A stretch of 64,000 nt of DNA. It comes from Micromonospora chalcea (GTDB lineage Bacteria; Actinomycetota; Actinomycetes; Mycobacteriales; Micromonosporaceae). The notes under the pieces were generated by a model that saw nothing but the letters and a program-made list of their open reading frames with translations, was not told the DNA's origin and searched no databases. Both the position numbers and the translations under genes were made by a program. How positions within the stretch are numbered: the first letter of the stretch is position 1; every line of letters begins with the position of its first letter. This document shows, piece after piece, positions 16,180-25,300 of this stretch. The stretch lies in assembly GCF_002926165.1 (NCBI RefSeq), contig NZ_MAGP01000001.1:248001-312000 (forward strand). Direction: 5' to 3'.

Positions 16180-18204
16180 GTGCCCACCCCCAGACGGCTC
16201 CGTCTCGCCGTGTCCGCGCTGGTGACCGTATCGGCCGTGTTGCTCGGCTCCGGCGCCGCCGCGGCGCCGCCCGCGCCGGCCGCGAACCGGTCCTGCGACC
16301 CGATCGACCCGGCGGCCTGCCTGCTGCCGTTCCCCAACGACTACTTCACCGTGCCGGACCGCAGCACGCCGACCGGCAAGCGGGTGCGGTTCGCCGCCTC
16401 CGCGATGCCGGCGAACGTGCTCGGCGTACCGATCGACCCGGCGGAGTGGAACCGGCAGGACGGGTTCAGCCCCGGCTCGCCGATCCTGGCGCGCGTACCC
16501 GGTCTCGACGCCACGCGGACCCGGATCGCGCCGGTCACCGACGTGGGCCGCTCGCTGGCGCCGGACGCGCCGATCGTGCTGCTCGACGCCCGCACCGGGC
16601 GGCGTACGCCGTACTGGGCCGAACTGGACGCGCACGCCGCCGGCAACCCGGACCGGCAGGTGCTGATCATCCGGCCGGCGGTCGCGCTGACCGAGGGCGC
16701 CCGGTACGTCGTCGGCCTGCGCGGCATGCGCGACGGCGACGGCGCGCTGATCCCGGCCCCGAAGGCGTTCCGCAGGTACGTGACCGGCGCGGGCCTGGAC
16801 CGGCGTGACCCGCGCGCGCCTCAGATGAAGCGGATCCTCGCCGACCTGAGCCGGGCCGGCGTCAAGCGGCACAGCCTCTACCTGGCCTGGGACTTCACCG
16901 TCGCCAGCCGGCACGGTCTGACCGGGCGGATGCTGGCGGTCCGGGACGGCGCGTTCGCCGCGCTCGGCCGCCGCGCTCCCTCGTTCACCGTCAGCCAGGT
17001 CACCGACTACACGCCCGAGCAGGACCCGCTGATCGCCCGGCAGGTGACCGGCACCGTCGCCGTGCCGTCCTACCTGACCGGTGACGGGGGACCGGGCTCC
17101 CGGCTGCACTACGGTCCGCCCGGCGGCGACGGCACGCCGCCGACGCCGAACGCGCTGCCCACACCGTCCGGCACGACGGTGGCGGCCGACTTCGTCTGCA
17201 ACATCCCGCGCAGCGCGTCCGCCACGAAGCCAGCCCACCTGTCGCTCTACGGCCACGGGCTGCTCGGCCGGCCCACCGAGATCAACGCCGGCAACGTCAA
17301 GACAATGTCGCAGACGTACGACTTCACCTTCTGCGCGACCAGCTGGATCGGCATGGCGGCGGCCGACGTCCCGTACGTGGGGGGCGCCTTCACCGACCTC
17401 AGCGCCTTCCCGGCGGTGGCCGACCGGCTCCAGCAGAGCTTCCTGAACTTCCTCTTCCTCGGCCGGACGATGATCCATCGCAACGGGTTCGCCGGCCACC
17501 CGGCGTTCCGCGACGCCGCCGGACGGCCGCTGATCGACGTGGCCGGCGGGCTGCACTACGACGGCAACAGCCAGGGCGGCATCAACGGCGGCGCGCTGAC
17601 CGCCATCGCCCAGGACTGGACCCGCTCGGTGCTCGGCGTGCCCGCGATGAACTACTCCACGCTGCTGCAGCGCAGCGTCGACTTCGCCCCGTTCCAGACC
17701 GTCCTGGACGGCTACTACCCGGACAAGATCGATCAGCAGCTCGTCTTCGGGTTGTTGCAGATGCTGTGGGACCGGTCCGAGGCCAACGGGTACGCCCAGC
17801 ACATGACCGACCGGCCGCTGCCGCGTACCCCGGCGCACCGGGTCCTGATGCACGTGGCCTTCGCCGACCAGCAGGTCTCCACCGCGGCGGCGGAGGTGCA
17901 GGCCCGCACCATCGGCGCCCGCCTGCACACTCCGGCGCTCGCCGACGGCTGGTCACCGGACGTGCGCCCGTTCTGGGGCATCGCGCCGATCCGCAGGTAC
18001 CCGTACGCGGGCTCGGCCATGGTGGTCTGGAACAGCGGCGCGGCGTACGCGCCACCGCCGACGAACCTCGCCCCGGCCGGACCGGAGTACGGCGAGGACT
18101 CGCACGAGTTCCCCCGCGCGCAGCCCGGCGCGCAGCGGCAGAAGGCCGTCTTCCTGCTCACCGGCAAGGTGATCGACGTCTGCCCGGGCCGGCCCTGCCC
18201 GTGA
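16180..18204 (+). CDS. Secreted alpha/beta-hydrolase-like protein
   Basis: 674 aa from the GTG at 16180; GAAGGAGA (16167-16174) is placed six bases before it, better than the ATG at 16162. A signal peptide is clear: basic RRLRL, hydrophobic core, cleavage near AAAAPPAPA. The mature protein begins with paired Cys (RSCDPIDPAACLLPFPNDYF). A GNSQGG nucleophile elbow puts Ser at about residue 464, and an oxyanion-type YGHGLLG lies before it, so an esterase or lipase-like fold is likely. The sequence resembles uncharacterised large exported actinobacterial proteins. It is monocistronic, ending in a strong terminator hairpin. Natural substrate unknown. Confidence 0.7.
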   Translation: MPTPRRLRLAVSALVTVSAVLLGSGAAAAPPAPAANRSCDPIDPAACLLPFPNDYFTVPDRSTPTGKRVRFAASAMPANVLGVPIDPAEWNRQDGFSPGSPILARVPGLDATRTRIAPVTDVGRSLAPDAPIVLLDARTGRRTPYWAELDAHAAGNPDRQVLIIRPAVALTEGARYVVGLRGMRDGDGALIPAPKAFRRYVTGAGLDRRDPRAPQMKRILADLSRAGVKRHSLYLAWDFTVASRHGLTGRMLAVRDGAFAALGRRAPSFTVSQVTDYTPEQDPLIARQVTGTVAVPSYLTGDGGPGSRLHYGPPGGDGTPPTPNALPTPSGTTVAADFVCNIPRSASATKPAHLSLYGHGLLGRPTEINAGNVKTMSQTYDFTFCATSWIGMAAADVPYVGGAFTDLSAFPAVADRLQQSFLNFLFLGRTMIHRNGFAGHPAFRDAAGRPLIDVAGGLHYDGNSQGGINGGALTAIAQDWTRSVLGVPAMNYSTLLQRSVDFAPFQTVLDGYYPDKIDQQLVFGLLQMLWDRSEANGYAQHMTDRPLPRTPAHRVLMHVAFADQQVSTAAAEVQARTIGARLHTPALADGWSPDVRPFWGIAPIRRYPYAGSAMVVWNSGAAYAPPPTNLAPAGPEYGEDSHEFPRAQPGAQRQKAVFLLTGKVIDVCPGRPCP

Positions 18205-18208
18205 CGTC

Positions 18209-18242
18209 CGGACCGGGCGTGCGATGGCGCACGCCCGGTCCG
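18209..18242 (+). terminator. 15-bp perfect hairpin after the secreted hydrolase
   Basis: Arms 18209-18223 and 18228-18242 are exact complements around an ATGG loop, starting five bases after the stop codon. There is no U-tract, as is common for actinomycete terminators. It separates the flanking genes from the PKS/NRPS leader. Confidence 0.8.
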
Positions 18243-19035
18243 CCGCCGGGGGAGTGGCGCCACCGGCAGCGGCGCGCGGCGTCTGATCGCTGACAGGTGA
18301 ATCAGCGATTGGATATCCCGCGTCTTTACGGCCAGATCCCGAACAAGACCTCATTATCCGGCTCTTCTCCGCAGTAGGAACTGTCTCCGATAAGGCGCCG
18401 ATTCCACATGAGACGGACATGTCCCTCCAGTCCGTGATTGCGGCACGGGTGGATGAGGTCGGCCGGCACGGGCTCCTGGGCGAGAAGTCAACCCCGTGGA
18501 TCAGGGCAATTTTGAGGACTTCTTCCTCTTGTTTTTCGCCACTCCTTTCCTTTGGTCGACGCGCTTATCGCGCGCCCCGATCCGGGCGCGGAAGCCATTT
18601 CCGCAGGTCGCGTGGAGTGTCGTGAGCATACTGATCTTGGCTGCCCGGATTGGCGGCCCTGATTGGCGTGATCGACGGGCAACGCAGAGCGACGCCTGGT
18701 GTTATGCTGCGCTCCGGGGGAGGTAGTCTGGATGATGTCATCGGCTATCAGATGGGCCTTGGCCAGGAGTTTCAGGCCCGTACACGACGGCGTTTATTCC
18801 ACTCGTCAATATGTGCGGCGAGGACGGCATAGGCGGGGCGGATGACGCCCGCCGACGCGCTTCTTGGCTGAAGCGCACCATCTGTCACGGGCATGGCGCA
18901 GCGGGGCACGTGGGCCGCCGTACGCGCGTTCGCTCGCGTTTTCCCTGCGGCAAGGCGCGCCGTTGTGTATGCCGTGATGGCCTACGGCCTGCGCTTTTGC
19001 GCGCTCCCTGCCGGGCGGGACGCTGCTCCGGGTCG

Positions 19036-19070
19036 ACTGTCGGGTAAGTGGCGCGCAATTATCCGACAGT
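19036..19070. promoter_or_regulatory. 12-bp dyad symmetry upstream of the PKS operon
   Basis: ACTGTCGGGTAA (19036-19047) faces TTATCCGACAGT (19059-19070) across eleven bases. There is one mismatch as DNA, and a full 12-bp stem as RNA because that position pairs G-U. No U-run follows. A third TGTCGG copy lies at 19114-19119. This looks like an operator for the biosynthetic operon or a structured 5' leader; which of the two is not decidable from sequence. Confidence 0.5.
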
Positions 19071-19192
19071 GGCAGAGCTGCGTTCACCTGCAGTTATGAA
19101 AATCGTTCCCGCCTGTCGGAGAGTTGGCGCTCGGTGCGTTGCTTGCGCCTCCTGGGAAAACCGAGTTACACAAACTTTATCAACGACCAGGG

Positions 19193-19222
19193 TTGACACT
19201 CGCCGATGAACGCCGGGATGCT
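19193..19222 (+). promoter_or_regulatory. Candidate sigma70-like promoter for the assembly line
   Basis: A consensus TTGACA (19193-19198) is followed after 18 bases by GATGCT, a weak -10. A transcript from here would have a leader of about 150 nt before the GTG at 19383. The -35 is convincing, the -10 is not, so an activator may be required. Confidence 0.35.
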
Positions 19223-19382
19223 GGTGCCGCCGCCGTCCTGGTAGTCGGCGGGACGAACGCGGATCATTTCGCGAAGTCCAGAACGTGCTTTCCGGACTAT
19301 TAACGTGGTGCGAACGCAGCATTAATCATGCATTCGTGCCGGACCTGCTGTGCCTTTACCGGACGTCAGAAGGAATCGGATC

Positions 19383-22300
19383 GTGGGCATTTCCCTGCCA
19401 GGACGAGGCGATGCGGCCGACCCAGTGCGACAGTCGGCCGGGTCCGCCGGTCGCGCTGGTCAACCGCCGAAACCCGGCACCCTGGTCGACCGGTTCCGTG
19501 CGGTCCTTCTCGACCGTCCGGACGGCGTGACCTATCGGTTCCTGGCCGACGGCGAGAACGACGAGGTCGCCATTTCCAACGCCGACATGGATCGGCGGGC
19601 CCGGGCCATCGCCGCCACGTTGCGAGAGCGCGTGAACGAGGGCGAGCGGGCGCTCATCGTCTGCCCGCCGGGCCTGGACTACCTCGCCGCGTTCCTGGGC
19701 TGCCTCTACGCCCGGGTGATCGCCGTACCGGTGTACCCGCCGAACCCGGTGCTGCTCAAGCGGACCCTGCCCCGGCTGATCGGCGTGATCCAGGACGCCC
19801 GTCCCGCTGTCGTGCTCGCGCCGGCGGAGATCACCGCGATGGCCGGTCAGATCACCGCGCTGGCGCCCGCGCTGGGCTCGCTCGTCTGGCAGGCCGTCGA
19901 CCGGATCGACCCGGCCGTGGCCGACGGGTGGCGCGAGCCCGGCCTCGGCGGTGACGACGTGGCGTTCCTCCAGTACACGTCCGGCTCCACCGGGCGGCCG
20001 AAGGGCGTGGTGCTCAGCCACGCCAACCTGCTGGCCAACCTCGAGGTGACGAACCAGCGTTTCATCACCGACGTCGAGACCACCCGGCTGGTGAGCTGGC
20101 TGCCGCCGTACCACGACATGGGGCTGATCGGCGCCATGCTGCAGCCGCTCTACGCCGGGTTCCCGGCGACCTTCATGTCACCGACGTCGTTCCTCAAGCG
20201 CCCGCTCCGCTGGCTGCAGGCCATCTCCACCTACCGGGCCACGCTCAGCGGCAGCCCCAACTTCGGTTACGAGCTGTGCCTGGCGAAGACCACCGCGGAC
20301 GAACGCGCGGCGCTGGACCTGAGCAGCTGGCGGCTGGCGTTCAGCGGGGCCGAGCCGGTCCGGGCCGAGACCATCGACCGGTTCGTGGCGGCCTTCGGGC
20401 CCAGCGGGTTCCGCCGCGAGGCCTTCTACCCCTGCTACGGCCTGGCCGAGGCGGCGCTGTTCGTCGCCGGCGGGCTGGCCGGCACCGAACCGGCAGTACG
20501 CCGCGTGCGTGCCGCCGACCTGGCCGACAACCGGGCGGTCGAGGCCGGCCCGGACGAGGAGAGCCGGACGCTCGTCAGCTGCGGAACGGCGGCCGCCGGG
20601 CACGAGCTGGTCATCGTCGACCCCGCTACCTGCGAGCGGCTCCCGGCCGGCCGGGTCGGCGAGATCTGGTTCGGCGGCGGCAGCGTCGCCCAGGGCTACT
20701 GGGGACGCCCGCAGGAGAGCGAGGAGACCTTCCGGGCCCGGCTCGCCGGCAGCGGCGACGGCCCGTTCCTGCGCACCGGCGACCTGGGCTTCCTGACCGA
20801 CGACGGGGAGCTGTTCGTCACCGGCCGGCACAAGGACCTGATCATCATCGCCGGGCGGAACCACTACCCGAGCGACATCGAGGTGACGGTCGAGCAGAGC
20901 GATCCGACGCTGCGTCCGGGCTGCGGCGTGGCCTGTTCGGTGGAGGTCGACGGCGAGGAGCGGCTCGTCGTCATCCAGGAGGTCGGCGGCAGCCGCGCCC
21001 GGCTCGACGCCGAGCGCGTCGTCACGGCGATCCGCGGCGCGGTCGCCCAGGAGCACGGCCTCCAGGTGCACGACGTGGTCCTGATCAAGCAGGGCAGCAT
21101 CCCGAAGACCTCCAGCGGAAAGCTGCAACGGCGGGCCGCCCGGCAGTCCTTCCTCACCGGCGACCTCACGGTGCTGGCGCGCTGGAGCGCGGCCGACCCG
21201 GAACACGTCACCGGCGGTGCGGGCAGCACGCCGGCACCGGCCGTGGCCGCGCCCGGTCGCGCGGAGGTCGAGCAGCGCCTCGTGGCGGAGCTGGCCGCCC
21301 GGCTGGGAATCAGCCCGCAGGCGGTGGACCCCACCCGGCCCGTCGCCACGTACGGGCTGCAGTCGGTGGAGATGGTCGGGCTCGTGGGCGAACTGGAGAC
21401 GTGGCTGGGCCGTACCCTGTCCGCGACCCTGATCTGGGAGTACCCGACCATCGAGGCGCTGGCCGCCCACCTCGGCCACCCGGCCACCGGCTCCGAACCC
21501 GCCGCGCCGGTCGAGCCCACGGCGCCGGCCGATCCGGCCGCGACCACGGCGACCGGCGCCGAGGCGACCGCGGGCCACGCGGACGCGACCGACGAGGCCG
21601 TCGCCGTCATCGGCATCGGCTGCCGCCTCCCCGGCGGCGTCGACGGACCGGAGAGCTTCTGGCGCCTGCTGACCGAAGGACGCGACGCGGTCCGCGAGGT
21701 GCCCGCCGACCGGTGGGACGCCGACGAGCTGCACACCGACGACGCGACGACGCCCGGAAGGACGACCACCCGCTGGGGCGGCTTCCTGGACCGGATCGAC
21801 CAGTTCGACCCGCACTTCTTCGGCATCGCCGCCCACGAGGCCGCCCGGATGGACCCGCAGCAGCGGCTTCTCGCCGAGGTGACCTGGGAGGCGCTGGAGG
21901 ACGCCGGACTGGCCGCCGTGGACCTGGCCGGCTCCCCGACCGGCGTCTTCATCGGCATCGCCACCAGCGACTACGCCCAGCTCACCCTCGCCGACCTCGA
22001 CCGCGTCGACGCGTACACCGGCACCGGCAACGCGTTCAGCATCGCGGCGAACCGCCTGTCGTACCTGTTCGACCTGCGCGGCCCGAGCATCGCCGTCGAC
22101 ACCGCCTGCTCCTCCTCGCTGGTCGCGGTGCACCAGGCCGTCACCAGCCTGAGCCGGGGAGACTGCACGCTGGCCGTCGCCGGCGGGGTCAACGTGGTCC
22201 TGTCACCCGCGCTGGCGATCAACTTCAGCAAGGCCGGCGCGATGGCGGGCGACGGTCGCTGCAAGACCTTCGACGCCCGGGCCGACGGCTACGTCCGCGC

Positions 22301-25300
22301 CGAGGGCGCCGGCGTGGTGATCCTCAAGCCGCTGTCCCGGGCGCTCGCCGACCAGGACCCGATCTACGGGGTGATCCTCGGCGGGGCGGTCAACCAGGAC
22401 GGCCGGACCAACGGGCTGATGGCGCCGAACCCGCACGCCCAGGAGGCGGTGCTGCGCAGCGCGTACGAGCGGGCCGGCGTGGCGCCGGAACAGGTCGGCT
22501 ACGTCGAGGCGCACGGCACCGGCACGCTGCTCGGCGACCCGATCGAGGCCAAGGCGCTCGCCGCCGTGGTCTGCGCCGACCGCGATCCGGCGCGGCCCCT
22601 GCTCATCGGATCGGTCAAGTCCAACCTCGGCCACCTGGAGGCCGCCGCCGGGATCGCCGGCCTGATCAAGGCCGCGCTGGTCCTGCGGCACCGGCAGATC
22701 CCGCCGACCCTGCACTACCGGCAGCCCAACCCGCACATCCCGTTCGCGCAGCTCGCGCTCCAGGTGGCCGACACCGGCCAGCCGTGGCCGGACGGGTACG
22801 CGCGGGCCGTCGCCGGAGTCAGCTCGTTCGGCTTCGGCGGCACCAACGCGCACCTGGTCCTCGCCGAGCCGCCCCGGTCCGACCGGCACGCACTCGCCGA
22901 AACGGCCGCCGCGCCCGGCCACCTCCGCCTCAACGGCAGCGCGCCCGCCGGAGGCGCCCCGGCGGACCCGGCCCGGCTGCTGACCATCTCGGCCCGTACC
23001 CCCGAGGCGCTCGGTGAACTCGCCCGGCGGTACGCGGCGAAGCTGGCCCCGCCCGGCGAAGGCGCGGACCTCGCCGCCGTCTGCGCCGCCGCCGCCGTGC
23101 GCCGCACCCACCACGAGCACCGGCTGGCCTGCGTCGGTGACTCGCCCGAGCAGGTACGGGACGCGCTCGTCGCGTACGCGGCCGGCACGGAACGGCCCGG
23201 GCTGTCGTGGGGCGCCCGGCGCGTCTCCCGGCGCCCGAAGCCCGTCTTCGTGTTCTCCGGCCAGGGGCCCCGGTGGTGGCCGATCACCGAGGACCTGCTC
23301 GCCGAGCCGGCGTTCCGCGACACGTTCGCGCAGTGCGACCGGGCGCTGCGGCAGTACGTCGATTTCTCCCTGCTCGACCTGGTCACCGGCCGGGACGACG
23401 CGAGTCTGCTGGACGACCCGGCGGTCGCCCAGCCCGCGCTGACCGCCGTGCAGATCGCCCTGGCCGCGCTCTGGCGCTCCTGGGGCGTCGAGCCGGCCGC
23501 CGTGGTCGGGCACAGCGTCGGCGAGGTGGCCGCCGCCCAGGTCGCGGGCGCGCTCGGCATCGCCGACACGATGCGGGTCGCCCGCCAGCGGGGCCGGGTC
23601 ATCCGCGCCGCCATCGGCAACGGGCGGATGGCGGTGCTCGGCCTCCCGCTCGACCGGACCGAGCAGTTGCTCGCCGAGCGGCGGCCGGGCGCCGTCTCGG
23701 TCGCCGCCACCAACGGACCGGAGTCCACTGTGCTCTCCGGCGACGGCGCGGCCCTGGCCGCCCTCGCCGAGACGCTGACGGCCGAGGGGACGTTCTGCCG
23801 GATGCTCGAATCGGTCGACTACGCCTCGCACAGCCCACAGATGGAGCCGCTGCGCGCCGAGCTCGGCGCGCTGCTCGACGGGCTCACCCCGGGTCCCGCC
23901 GCCGTGCCGATGCTCTCCACGGTCACCGCCGGGCCGATCGACGGCGCCGCGCTCGACGCCGCGTACTGGGCCGACAACCTGCGCCGGCCGGTGCTGTTCG
24001 ACACCGCCGTCACCCGCCTGGTCGACGCCGGGCACGACGTGTTCGTGGAGATCTCCCCGCATCCCATGCTCGGCGGCCCGGTCACCGAACGCATCGCCCG
24101 CCAGCAGCGTGACGGCGTCGTCGTCGCCTCGCTGCGGCGCGACGAGCCGAGCCGGGCCACGGTCCTCGGTGAGCTGGGCCGCCTCTGGACCGCCGGCTGC
24201 CCGGTCGACTGGCGCCGGATGTACGGGCCGGTCGTGCCGATGGCCGCGCTGCCGGCGTACCCGTGGCAGCGGGAGCGGCACTGGATCACCGACGAGTACC
24301 CCCGGACGCGGCGCACCGCCCACCGCGGGCACCCGGTGCTGGAGACGTACGTCCGGTCCGCCGCCGAACCGGGCGGACACCACTTCGCCGTCCGGCTCGA
24401 CCTGGCCGGGTTCGGCTACCTGCGGGACCATGTCGTCGAGGACAGCCCGGTGCTGCCGGCCAGCCTGCTGCTCGACGCGGCGCTGGCGGCGACCCGGCGG
24501 CTGCTCGACGATCCGGCCGCGGTGGTCGAGCGGATCGAACTGACCCGGGTCACCCTCGTCGAGGAGCTGGCCGAGGCGGACACCGTCCAACTCGTCCTGC
24601 TCCCGGAGACCGCCACCGGTGGCACGCTGCGGATCTACAGCCGCGGACCGGACGACGCCTGGAACGAGGTGGCGCACGGCCGGTACGGCGCCGCGCAGCA
24701 GTTCCCGGCCGGCGCCGTCGAGCCGCTGACCACGGTCCGCTCGCGCTGCGGCGAGCAGCGGGACAGCGCCGAGCACTACGCCCGGCTGGCCCGGTCCGGC
24801 CTGCGCTACGGCCCCGCCTTCCAGGGCGTCGCCGCGCTCTGGAAGGGCGAGCGCGAGGCGGTCGCCGAACTGCGCGACCCGGCCGAGCTGACCGGCGCCC
24901 GGGAGCCGTACCTGGTGCACCCCGCCCTGCTGGACAGCTGCCTGCAGGTGCTGGCGGCGGCCATGACCGGCGCCGACGCCGGGACGTACCTGCCGGTGGG
25001 GGTGGAGCGTTTCGCCCTCGCCGCCGGCCCGGGCGTACCCCGATGGGCGCACGCCACCGTGGGCGGGGCCGCCACCGGCGGCCCGGAGATCGACGGCGCC
25101 CGGGTGGTGCTCTACGACGCGGCCGGCGACCCGGTGGGCGAGATCGCCGGCGTGCGGCTGCGCCGGCTGGCCGGTTCCGGCCCGGCCGACCCGGTCGGCG
25201 AGGCGCTGCTCGACCTGGCCTGGCAGGAGACCACCGACGGGGCACAGACGCCGGAGACCGGCGGCTGGTGGCTGCTGCTCACCGGCTCCGATCCGGTCGG

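Larger units (their letters stand above)
18243..19382. other. 1.1-kb gene-free leader upstream of the assembly line
   Basis: No credible gene on either strand. Short frames at 18419-18625, 18811-19047 and 18806-19087 have no family resemblance and no ribosome sites. Base composition is visibly less GC-biased than the neighbours, with T-rich patches at 18520-18550 and AT-rich bases at 19150-19330, as expected for a long regulatory region or decayed sequence. It holds the dyad at 19036-19070 and a TTGACA box at 19193. Confidence 0.6.

Noticed and set aside
18419..19087. Several 60-90 codon frames in the PKS leader region
   Set aside because: No ribosome sites, no codon-bias signal and no homology that I recognise; more likely non-coding.
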